This document shows positions 22,690 to 32,542 of a DNA stretch of 64,000 nucleotides, piece after piece; position 1 is the first letter of the stretch; each line of letters begins with the position of its first letter. The position numbers and the translations under genes are program-made. Source of the stretch: Laburnicola sp. R22_1 (taxonomy: Eukaryota; Ascomycota; Dothideomycetes; Pleosporales; Didymosphaeriaceae); assembly GCA_014281115.1 (NCBI GenBank), contig JACONQ010000005.1, positions 3,410,001 through 3,474,000 of the forward strand, given 5' to 3'. Below the pieces are notes generated by a model. It was not told the DNA's origin and made no database searches. It saw only the letters and a program-made list of their open reading frames with translations.

Positions 22690-24770
22690 TCACCCACTCT
22701 TCACCTCAACAGGCAGCATCCCATACCACGCCACAGCCCCGACCCCCAAAGCCGCCGCCGCACAACTCCCCACCAACGCCACAATCCCCCTCGCTTCAAA
22801 CCCGGCCGGTATCCCCCCGGGAGCCCTCACCTCACCGCTCAAATCCAGCACATCTCTCGTATTCCCAGCCGCATTGCCCTCGACAGGCACGCCCCCGGCT
22901 CTACAACTGTCCACGTGATCCCGCGGCATCTTCCCAGCGAGCTGTCGCTGCACCTCGATCGGCGCCTCGATAATCGTAGCGACAAGCCCCGACGCTACGT
23001 GCCACTCTATATGGCAGTGGAATAGCCATACGCCAGGATTGTCGGAGCGGAAGCGGAGGACTATGTTGCCATTGGGACGGACGAGGACAGTGTCGCGACG
23101 CATAGGGGAGACAGGAAAAGCGTTAGAAGCGGTGGTAGAAGCGTCGTACGAGCCTGCTTCTTCGGGGCTGCGGTGGACGAGCTGGAAGACGTGGCCGTGG
23201 AGGTGGAAGGGGTGTTTGCCTGGGTCGTTGTTGTTGAGGGTGAGCTGGATGACTTGGTTGTGGGGGAGGACGAATTGGTTGGTGTGGGTACCGTAGATGG
23301 TGGGGTTTGTGGCGTTGGGGCCGGTGGTGAGGACTGTGTAGATGGTGGGGACTTTGGGGGGGAGGTAGGTTATGTCGTTGAAGAAGGCGCTGGGGGAGGG
23401 TGAGTCATGCTTTTACTTTTGGCTGTACAGACAGTTCTTGGGGTTGGGGGGTGGCTTACTAGTTTGCTCCGTCGGCGAGGTTGTCCATTTTTAGGTCGAG
23501 TTGGATCTCATGGTCGACGTGCTCGTACAGGCCTTCGTTGTCGACGGGCACGAGGCTAAAGTCATCGAAAGGCTCGAAGCTGGAGAGCTCTTTGGGTGAT
23601 GGCTTCTCCTTTGCATCGTCGTATACCAGCCACCCGGTCACATTAGGGTTCAATCCCTCAGGAACCGCATCAAACAGATCCTAGAACCATGATCGTCAGC
23701 GCTATCCTCCACCGACATGCTAGGCTCGCCAAGCTTCCTTCCCGAAAGCTTAGACTCATGATGAATTAGATGTAGATGCACAGGACAAAAGTTGAAGTAC
23801 AGTTGGCCTGGGTATTGCTCGTCCTGGGGTACTCTCCTGTCATAGCAACGTAGAAGGGGTAAGTAATGCTCACCTGATCCATGCTCCCCACAAACGCAAA
23901 GTTCGCCTCGGTGCTATTCTTCGCCGTAACAATGACGCTATACCGCTGTGCCGCAGTCATATAAACCATCTCGGCATCAGCTGGCTCTGTATAAACGCCA
24001 TCCACCTCGACAATCCGCATAGTATGCCCCTCAAACCAAACATAGTGCGCCGCAAACGCTCCAACATTAATCATGCGAAACTTGTACCGCTTCCCAGCCT
24101 CAATCTTAACCCGGAGATCCTGCGTGTCGTTCAGCAATGCAGATTGAGGAACAGGCTCCGCGCCTGAGGGATTAGCCACATTGATAAAACCAGCAAGAAG
24201 CTCGTTCATCAACCCATGGTACCAATCCGAGAAGGTAAGCACGATCTCCTCGTCGTAGAGATCCTTGTGCGGATCATCCAGATCATGCACAACAAAGGGT
24301 CCACGAAGCCCATCCGGATACTGGCCCCGAACATGCGAATGATACCAGTACGTCCCAGGTTGGTCGACCTAGCCCGCCAATCAGCTCACAAGCCGTGCCA
24401 AGGGCAAACATGCACATATACTCACAGTGAAATTGTACGTAAACGAGCCGCCAGGTAAAATGGCGCATTGACTAACTTGCACGGCGCCGTCCATGTGCGT
24501 ACTCCCGTTTTGATATAAGCCGTGAAAGTGGAGGCTTGTCGACTCGTTTCCGAGGGAGTTCTTCACGTTGATGATTACGTTGTCGCCTTTTGTGATGTTG
24601 ATGGTGGGTAGGGGCCATTGGCCGTTGATGGCGATGACGGGGCGGGTTTGTAGCCCGTCCGGGTTCGCGTGTACCCATGATATGTCGAAGTTGTAGGTTT
24701 TGGTTGCGCCGTGTACGAGGGAGAGGAATGGGGTGATCAGGAAGAGAAAGTTGGACAGTGAGAGCGCCAT
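22690..24770 (-). CDS. FET3: Fet3-type multicopper ferroxidase
   Basis: Exons are 24770-24426, 24368-23874, 23680-23460 and 23389-22690. The introns are 57, 193 and 70 bp and the frame closes over 586 residues. The protein has a signal peptide ([14 protein letters not shown]), three cupredoxin domains and a C-terminal membrane helix ([20 protein letters not shown]). Copper ligands are visible as [22 protein letters not shown] and [10 protein letters not shown], the last with the type-1 site. The segment GAEPVPQ carries the acidic residue that in yeast Fet3 is needed for Fe(II) oxidation, so it is a ferroxidase rather than a phenol laccase. It oxidises Fe(II) at the plasma membrane and passes Fe(III) to Ftr1. 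The partner gene is divergent and adjacent. The ATG at 24770 follows a short leader. Confidence 0.93.
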
Positions 24771-24955
24771 TGTAAGCAATGAGAAAGTTCAGGCGCTCAT
24801 GTGTCTCCCTTGGAGCGGCAAAGAGGTGTTCTTCTGAGCCCTGCAAGCAAACGCCCGGCCATTCTGCCAGCAAGATGATTCGTCGCATCGGCGCCGAGTA
24901 GAACGCACCAAAACTCCTCCCACACTGGTGCAGCAACCGCAGCCCTCCCCCAATC

Positions 24956-24964
24956 TTATCAGAT
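24956..24964 (-). promoter_or_regulatory. iron GATA-repressor site 1 (ATCTGATAA)
   Basis: It is an exact ATCWGATAA match on the minus strand, 186 bp upstream of the FET3 start codon. Confidence 0.75.
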
Positions 24965-25300
24965 CACAATCATCCGACCGGCGCCGAGTCCAGACTGATC
25001 GACAAAACGCCAACTGCCGCCAGGGCCGACCGGGTTAGCGCTAGGCAGTTAAGTCTACGCGATGATTGCTTGCTTCGTGTTGATCGAAGCTTGGCGCACG
25101 ATTGGGCGAGAAAAAAATGGGCCTTCTCAGGCCACGCCTGCAGCTCGAGTAGGCGCAAAGGTGGGCGTGACACGACTTTTTCTCATATCCGATTCGGCTA
25201 ATGAGCCAAAACAAAGCACAGCTCACACTGCACCGCACGGCTTGCATCTCCGTCCATCGTAGCTGCCGAACTTCGGCCTCGCCGTGCCCGACCCATCCGT

Positions 25301-25309
25301 TTATCAGAT
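25301..25309 (-). promoter_or_regulatory. iron GATA-repressor site 2 (ATCTGATAA)
   Basis: It is an exact ATCWGATAA match on the minus strand, 134 bp upstream of the FTR1 start codon. It lies 14 bp from site 3 in opposite orientation. Confidence 0.75.
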
Positions 25310-25323
25310 CCACTTTCTCTCAC

Positions 25324-25332
25324 ATCTGATAA
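25324..25332 (+). promoter_or_regulatory. iron GATA-repressor site 3 (ATCTGATAA)
   Basis: It is an exact ATCWGATAA match on the plus strand, 110 bp upstream of the FTR1 start codon, forming an inverted pair with site 2. Confidence 0.75.
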
Positions 25333-25442
25333 GCTCTCCCTCCCTTCCCACCTTGTCGCACTCCTCTTCCTCGCCCATTGCGTTCGGTAGCTCGAACTCA
25401 GCTCTAATACCACGGTTCCTCACCGCGTAAGCACCCTCAAAG

Positions 25443-26752
25443 ATGCCAAACGTCTTTGCCGTCCCGGGTAACCATTCCTTTCCTTCTGTTCAAGTCTCAT
25501 GATTCATCCCCTATCAACCAACCCACACTAACACATCCACCCCGACACAGTATTCTTCATCTGCTTCCGCGAAACCCTCGAATGCAGCATCATCGTCTCC
25601 GTCCTCCTCTCCTTCCTCAAACAAACCCTCAGCCATGAGCAGGATGCTCGAATCCACAAGAAGCTGGTTCGCCAGGTACATATCCACCTCCACCTCCACC
25701 TTCACCTTCCAGCGCATAGCTGCTTCTCCCTCGCCTGCCTGATTCCCCTCCCCTGACACCCCCAGATCTGGCTCGGCATAAGCCTCGGCATCCTCCTCTG
25801 CATCGCCATCGCCGCCGGCATAATCGGCTCCTTCTACACTGTCGGCAAAAACGCCTTCGAATCCGCAGAATACATCTGGGAAGGCGTCTTCGCCATCGTC
25901 GCCTCGCTAATCATCACCCTCATGGGCGCCGCCCTCCTCCGCGTAAGCAAAATGCAGGACAAGTGGAAAGTCAAGATAGCCAAATTGCTCGAGGAGAAGG
26001 ATACCAAGGGGTTTGGGGACGGCAAGATCAAGATGTGGTGTGAGAAGTATGCCATGTTTATATTGCCGTTTGTGACGGTGTTGAGGGAGGGGATTGAGGC
26101 GGTGCTGTGAGTCCATGTTTTGATTGCGAGGGTCGAATCGTGTGACTGATGTGGCGTCAGGTTCATTGCAGGCGTCGGCCTTGGGCTGCCGGCGACCTCA
26201 TTCCCTCTCGCTGTCATATGCGGTCTCGGTGCCGGTGCTTTAGTCGGCTACCTCATTTACAAAGGCGGCAACAAGACCTCGTTGCAAATCTTTCTCGTCG
26301 CGTCGACGTGCTTCTTGTACCTCGTTGCAGCCGGCCTCTTCTCCAAAGGTGTATGGGATCTCGAGCAAAACGCGTGGGTGAAGGTCGCAGGTGAAGGTGC
26401 CGCCGAAGCAGGCTCTGGCCCCGGCAGCTACGATATCCGCAAGACTGTGTGGCACGTGAATTGCTGTTCACCCGACTCCAATGGCGATGGCGGCTGGGGC
26501 ATCTTCAACTCGCTGTTCGGGTGGCAGAACAGCGCGACGTATGGTTCTGTCATTTCGTACAATCTCTACTGGGTGGCTGTCATTGCTGGATTCTTGATCC
26601 TGGGATTTAGAGAGAGGAATGGCCGCTACCCGTTTCAAAAGACAAAGCTTGCGGCTACCGGAGATGTCGAAAGCGAGAGTAGCGGTGTGGTGGTTGGTGA
26701 GAAGGGGGACAGTAGTGTTCCTCGAGCAGAAGTCCGTGAGATCCACGATTAA
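25443..26752 (+). CDS. FTR1: high-affinity iron permease Ftr1
   Basis: Exons are 25443-25467, 25551-25675, 25766-26106 and 26161-26752. The introns are 83, 90 and 54 bp and the frame closes over 360 residues. The two iron-binding REXXE motifs of the family are present: [11 protein letters not shown] in the first membrane helix and [12 protein letters not shown] in the middle. Seven hydrophobic helices can be followed, ending with [14 protein letters not shown] and a cytosolic acidic tail. Ftr1 takes Fe(III) made by Fet3 and moves it over the plasma membrane; the two assemble as one complex. The shared promoter with GATA-type sites fits co-repression by iron. The tiny first exon (MPNVFAVP) is typical of fungal Ftr1. 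Confidence 0.95.
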
Positions 26753-26851
26753 TCGATCCGAAGAACGTGTCCGATGTGGACTGGTTGAAGCAGAGCCGCG
26801 AGCGAGAGTGGTCTATCAATTGTACGATGCCATCACCGGCTCTTCGGCGCT

Positions 26852-28478
26852 TTATAGCAAGCAGAAAATATCTTTAAGGATACAACCTTCCTTGCCGTCA
26901 AGCCCAGTGTGTGTAGTAAAGTTTGGTTTGAGCACAAAAGACTGGACAAATCGCCGCAGAATCGAATTCTTATAGCGAATCTCGCCCTTTACTAGAACGA
27001 GAATAGAATCATCAAGGTTATTATGACTTGTCAAGTAGTCGAGGCTCTCCATACTGATGCTGCCGCTCGAATGAAATCGACGTAGTGAGGAGAAGCCTAA
27101 TCTGATGTCCTTTAAAAGCCCGTTAGTCGGGTCCGTGAGTAGTGATAGAGACTTACCTCCCGTCCTATGTATATGCGGGCATTTTCTTCCTTGTCCTTGA
27201 ATCGAAGCTGGGCTTCCGACAGATCGTAGAATAGCTATCCGCCCACAATCAGAATATTGCCCTTATAGAGTAGATTTGGAATGAGAGCAAAGCGTCTTAC
27301 ATGTATTTCATATGGTTTAGTGAACCAATATCCGTAGTAGCTGTCGACGAAGGCTCGGATTGATTGTTCTGTTTGCCTTGTACTATCAATATGTGAATGC
27401 TGATGCACATACGGTACATATATCGATGATGTTCCCGGAGAAGCTGCGGAGTAAGGATACAATCAGCGAATCTCTCCTATCAATCGTTGCGCAAATGTAA
27501 CTTACTTGCTATAGGCCGCATAAGTGGCCCAGCTTGCGATTCTACAAGTGGAGTGGGCGTTGATATGAGATTTGAAAAGCCCGCGCCGTCGCTGTTGGTG
27601 GAGTCGAAGTCGTTGTTCATCTGCGCTTCCCTGATTTCCCGTCGCAGCCTCTTCATAGCTTTCTGTTACCCTTCGCCATAGATCAGCGGCATATGAACAT
27701 CGAATATCCCAAACAAGCAATAGGCCGCATCTTCTTCACGTTTTGTTTCGCGGCCCCGAGCCCAGGAGAATCTTTCCTCGATACTGAACTGCGACAAAGA
27801 GCTGGTCCCACTCAGCACCCTGTGCGGAATCCCGGTTCTTCTAGCCAATGTATCCTGCAAGAGAATTTTGCTCCCAAGTGGGACACCATCGTCATCAAAG
27901 AAGTGAACGGATTTAGGTGCAATGAGCTCTTGAAGCGTCCACCCTGGGGTGAACCATCTGCTGTTGATCAAGGTACTTGCTTGAGCCGGCATGTCGGCCA
28001 AATAAACATAGCAGTGTGCTGCATTCTGGTACCAGCGAAACATAGAATTGATGGCCTCCGAGAGCTCTGCTGAGCTTGATTTATCGATGCAGCACGTATC
28101 AACTGGAAGATCAAAAAAGGTTAGCTCGACGCTGATCACTTAGAGGTTTAACATTTTACCCAGGAACAGAATTCACTCCTATCACGGATTAACTTACTAT
28201 TATATGTCAGCATAAAGAAAGACATATTGCCCTCAGATAAGAACTTACCCCTAGCAATATCGTAGCCTACGCATTGCAGCCTGCTCGACGCAAAACTGTA
28301 GCTTCTTATACCCGGGCTTGTTCTTGTACCCGGGTGACCGATCCATGACGTCTCGAAAAGTCACCTCTTCATGGTCGGCTCCCCAGGTGTGCGAGAGAAT
28401 TGCATAAGGTGGAATGTTCCTGCCAACGAACTCAGTAAGGCTGAGCTCGCCGTTCTGGTCCAAGTGCAGGAGGCGCAT
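26852..28478 (-). pseudogene. HET-domain (heterokaryon incompatibility) gene, broken
   Basis: The frame starts at 28478 with MRLLHLDQNGELSL and the HET motif PPYAILSHTWG. The second HET block follows an intron (28103-28248): VDTCCIDKSSSAELSEAINSMF, then GWTLQELIAP and MPLIYGEG. In intact relatives the junction reads RYCW-VDTCC. Here the Trp codon is TAG and the junction is out of frame by one base. A TAA replaces the codon after IYGEG (about 27663). Further exons can be followed with splice sites to about 27150 and probably to a last open part at 26852-27052. Intact HET proteins trigger death of fused non-self cells. The stops fit C-to-T change at CpA, as in the nearby transposons. Confidence 0.82.
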
Positions 28479-28696
28479 GTGAGCATGTGAATCAGGAAGT
28501 CAATTCTGTTTGCAGGAGACAGGAACACAGAGTGTGACGGACGTGCGTGCGTGTGAAAGGAGCAATGGATGCTCATAAATACTGAAATAGGTGCGCGAGC
28601 AAGAAGCTGAGTGATGGGGAGCAGTCCGCGGATGCAAAGTGGAGGTTCATCCATGGTGGATGCCCAGGTGCCCAGGTGGGAGCTGAGTCACGTAGC

Positions 28697-28704
28697 GCGG
28701 TGGG
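28697..28704 (+). repeat. 8-bp target-site duplication, left of hAT element
   Basis: GCGGTGGG is present directly left of the element and again at 32374-32381. Confidence 0.9.
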
Positions 28705-31700
28705 CAGACTTGTCAATAAACAAAACAAACAAAATTTGTGGCTCTGAATTTGTTTGTTTGACGACTTTCTTGGTGTTGTAGTTTGTTTGTTTGATTTGAT
28801 GGAGCTATAGAGGCGCTTTTTATTTGATTGTTTGTTTGATTTTGAGTACTTTAAGAGGACTGTGAAAGAGACTCTGGTGGTGTTATAGGCGGCGGCTCCT
28901 CCCACTCATGTATGCTAAACTGTTCGTTGAGCTTATTGTCATCGTACGTTGCCACCACCTTTGCGCTTGGAGGTTTAAAACCTGCTCGAATCCATCGTTG
29001 AGTACAAATTAAAGCAGCCAATAGTTGGCTGCCCATTTTGCGTCTCTGTGGCTCAAGTACGTCGCCAGTACCTGAGAAGACTCGCTCACAGTCAGCGCTG
29101 GAGGCAGGGATAGTTAACACGTCCAGCGCCAATCGTGACAAATTGGGATACCTCGGCTTGAGCTGGTACCAGTATTGGACAGCTGTACAGCCAGTTTTGT
29201 ACTGTTCTGATGTCCATGTTGGCTCTCTAAGCCAGCTCTCGTACTCATCCGCCACCCCTATTATCTCGTCGCTGTTGTCAAGTACCGAATCGATCGCGTC
29301 GTTAAAGCTGCTCATCGCGTGTTTAGGCGCAGTTGTTATTGTTGTTGCTGTCGCTAGGGCGGGCTTGTAACGAGCCCAAAGCTGCTCGAAGCTCGCGTGC
29401 GTAGCTTGTAACTGTGCGGGCTTCTCACGCCAGAAGCGTTTAAAGTAGTTCTTGAAGCGTGGGTGGAGTGCCGTGGCAGTGTAGTAGACGGGGATTTTAA
29501 GGAGTTTATTAAGGTACTTGCTCGCCTTCTTGAGCGCAGCACGTACGTTGATAGCGACGTGATCTTCTGGCGCCTTGTCTAGCAGGTAATTAACGCTTTC
29601 AAACAGTCTAAGGCGGGCATCTAGGTCAGCAATAAGAGACTCAAACACAGGGATAACCTCATATAACGCGCCGTGAGTGCCAGCTTTGCCGCGACCTTGC
29701 AAGCGATTAGTTGCGGACTTCAGCGGCTCAAGCACCTCAATATACTTGGTAATTACCGCCTAGTCTGCAGCTGCAAGCCCGCCTAATCGCATCTACTGCG
29801 GCATAATAGGCGGCTTAGTGTTGTTGCTTTTGGCAAGCTTGTCAGCGTGCTTAGTCTCTTGTATGTGGTAGGAGGAGTAGCTGTTAATAGCGTGTTGTAG
29901 CTCAACACCGCGCTTAAAGCAGTCATAATAGCTGTTCTAACGCGTAACTCTAGGCTTGAAAGGCTCACGGCGTCTTGCTGTAGCGCTAGCAGGCATCTTA
30001 ACTGCTTCGCTGTTCTGACAATCCTCAAATATACCCCATTGTTTTGGCGTGTTAATGTAGTTAACAATATTAAGAAACACGCCAAGCGGACCATCTTTCC
30101 GCCATTGCTTTATATAAAACTCCTCTTTGTTGTAGTGTTCAGGCTTGTTATCAAAGGCGTCGGAGTCAGTGCCAAACATAATAGTTTGCCTAATAAGGTT
30201 GAGTATGTGGCAAGCGCAGCGGAGGCGTCGATCGTTGGCGATAAAGCCGTACATTGTGCCGAGTTTATTAACTGCAGTATCGTTGTTGTAGGCGTTGTCA
30301 AGCACGAAATAGCCCAAATTGCTGCTAGAAATCTCAAAGTAGCGTAGGATTCGTACGACAGCTTCCGCGATCGCTGAGCCTGTGTGCGCACCAACCAGCT
30401 GCGGCAAGGCGATGGGAAGGTCAACTATATTGCCTTGAGAGTCAGCGTAGTGCGCACAAATTGCAAAGAAGCCGCGCTTCCCCCTTAGTAGTCCAGCCGT
30501 CAAAGCTTATGTGTATTTTGCTAGAGGCCTCAGACAAGGCGCGCTTGACTTGAGGTTGTAGCCAGCTGTAAAGCCTTATCACGAACCTCGAAACGCTGTT
30601 GTGAGACCTCCATAGCGCCGCCTCTGCCTCTGGGTTGGCGAACCTGATCATCGCGCGGAAGGACTCAGTCTCAAACTCGCGTAATGGCCTGTTGTTGTTG
30701 ACGAGCCATAACACTGCAGCTTGCCTGAAGCCTTGTACGTCGAAGTTACCCAGCTCCTGCGTTGCATCTTGGCTTAATGTGACCCCGTTTTCTTCCGCCC
30801 ATCGCAGCGACTTCTGGCCAGGTTCGAGCGGCCTCTTGTGTACGATAGTGCCTTGTTTGGTGAGCCGATGGCCGGGAAGGTCTTGCTTCAAATGGTTGTT
30901 GGCGGCTGTAGTTGACAGAGTGGTCTAGTGTAGGCCGCCCTTCTTTCTGTTAATGTAACAGTGCTTGCATTGGAAGTAGATCTTCTTAGGGTTAGTACCA
31001 AGCTTTTGAAGGCGATAGCCGTGCCTAAAGACCCAGCTGATGTTGCCTATAGGTGTGGATAGAGGCACATTGAAGCCTAGCAGGCGCTTTAAGTCAAGGC
31101 CTTCGTAGTTGGTGAAGTCAACACTAGGCGCAGCGTCCTCCTCTACTAAAGCCTCTGTGGCAGCATTACTAAACGCGCGCGGCGGCTTAGTAGCTATAGG
31201 CGGCTTATTAGCCACTAACAGCAACTCCCAAGCTGGCTCATCGGCCTGTAAGGCTTGTAGTATAGGCCGTGGTGATGGCCTCCGGGCGCGCTCCTCTAGC
31301 TTGGTTGGTGGCTCTATTGAGCGCGGCTCTAGAGTACTTTTAAGCACCTCAATAGGCGGCTCTGGCTCGTCAACTACCTTAATAGACGGCTGGGTTGGCG
31401 GAGGAGTAAGCGGCCGCTGGCTATCCATAAGGCGCTGGCTGGGTTTCGGCGCACGTTGGGAACGTTTGGGCATAGGTTCGGATGCCTCAGCAGGCTTGCG
31501 GCTTCGTTTTGGGGGCATAGTAAGCGTGAAGGTAAGCAAAGGCGCGAAAAAGTAAGCTGTAGGCGCAGGCAAGTAAGCCCAAGTATAGTAGGTGTGTAAG
31601 CGTTGACGCGCAAGGTACGCGGAAAGTACGCGGTCGGCTAGCCAACATTACCACTTCATGCCAAGGCGTACTGCGCGACGCTCTGCAGCCCGCAACAATA

Positions 31701-32373
31701 GAGATATAGTAAAACAGGCGATAGGAATTAATTTAGCAACATTGATTTAATAGTTTAACTTATAGAAGACAAGATTTATTGCGTGGTTATAGCAAACGAT
31801 TTTTTAAGAGTAGTAACTAGGTTCAGAATATATAAACATAACTTAGGCTTCGCTGCAACAGCGCAAACTCACTTTGCTACAATACCTCAACACTATAATA
31901 TTAGCTTATTTAGATTATTATATATATATTTATTGTTTTAACAGCTTATTACCTACGTAAAGAAAGAGGAGGAACAGAGGATAGGAGGTGCTAAAGCCGA
32001 ATAGCAATTCATGTATATCAGTTGCTGGCGGCCAGTGGAAGCACACATCCGTTATGCGGGCTTTTTTACGCAGGTACAATCCACTTAAGAAGCTCCGTTT
32101 TTGCTCTGTTTACTATAGGAATACCTATATAATTGCAGCGTTGGGAAAGTTATTGTTACATCAACACTAAGAATATATCACTAACTCTAGGGTACCTTAT
32201 CATTACAGTATGCTAAGCGATTCAAACAAACTTCAAATTTTTTGACTGCAATTGCCTCTTTTGTTTGTTTGACCTATCAAAATTGCAGCAGCAGCTTTTT
32301 GTTTGGTTGACGTTGTCAATTCAAACAAAATTCAAACAAAATATTGAGGCATGTTTGGTTGTTGACAACCCTG
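28705..32373 (-). mobile_element. hAT-superfamily DNA transposon, full length but inactivated
   Basis: The 3,669-bp element begins CAGACTTGTCAATAAACAAA and its other end, read inward, begins CAGGGTTGTCAACAACCAAA. The two termini form an imperfect inverted repeat of about 20 bp that starts with the CAG typical of hAT elements. A perfect 8-bp duplication (GCGGTGGG) flanks it, the exact size for hAT. Many TTTGTTTG motifs crowd both subterminal regions (28715-28850 and 32220-32345). It carries one degenerate transposase on the minus strand. It lies 226 bp upstream of the broken HET gene and 161 bp from the 3' end of the PD-(D/E)xK-like gene. Confidence 0.93.
28851..31518 (-). pseudogene. hAT transposase (BED zinc finger + RNase H-like + C-terminal dimerisation), broken
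   Basis: The frame starts at 31518 (MPPKRSRK). A Pro/Lys-rich leader is followed by a BED-like finger (WVFRHGYRLQKLG, YFQCKHCYINRKKGG). The RNase H-like core follows (KIHISFDGWTTKG, FVLDNAYNNDTAVNKL, RCACHILNLI), and last the hAT dimerisation block (IPASSADCERVFSGTGDVL). In-frame TAG stops replace Trp in VTR-NSYYD, MPQ-MRLGG and AAAD-AVITKY; another lies after KKGGLH. A two-base loss in a G-run near 30490 shifts the frame between DGWTTKG and KRGFFAICAH. The gene cannot give a full transposase. Confidence 0.9.
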
Positions 32374-32381
32374 GCGGTGGG
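32374..32381 (+). repeat. 8-bp target-site duplication, right of hAT element
   Basis: GCGGTGGG, identical to 28697-28704. Confidence 0.9.
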
Positions 32382-32542
32382 GCAGTGCAAGGCCGACTAC
32401 TGTCCAGATACGGCCAGCTGAGACCTCGACAGGCAGGCGCAGATGTCGTGGAGGAAGTAGCCGCCTACCCATCCATTATGGCACAGCACTTATGCGGTTT
32501 TCCATAATTCTCTCTATATGAATTCATCGACCGCGCTGCATA

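Larger units (their letters stand above)
24771..25442. promoter_or_regulatory. divergent FET3/FTR1 promoter
   Basis: The 672 bp between the two start codons contain three exact copies of ATCTGATAA (24956-24964 on -, 25301-25309 on -, 25324-25332 on +). This matches ATCWGATAA, the established site of the iron-sensing GATA repressors (SreA/SRE/Urbs1 type). It implies repression of both genes when iron is plentiful. Confidence 0.8.

Noticed and set aside
22690..26752. Part of a siderophore gene cluster
   Set aside because: Only the reductive iron pair is present; no peptide synthetase, hydroxylase or siderophore transporter is nearby.
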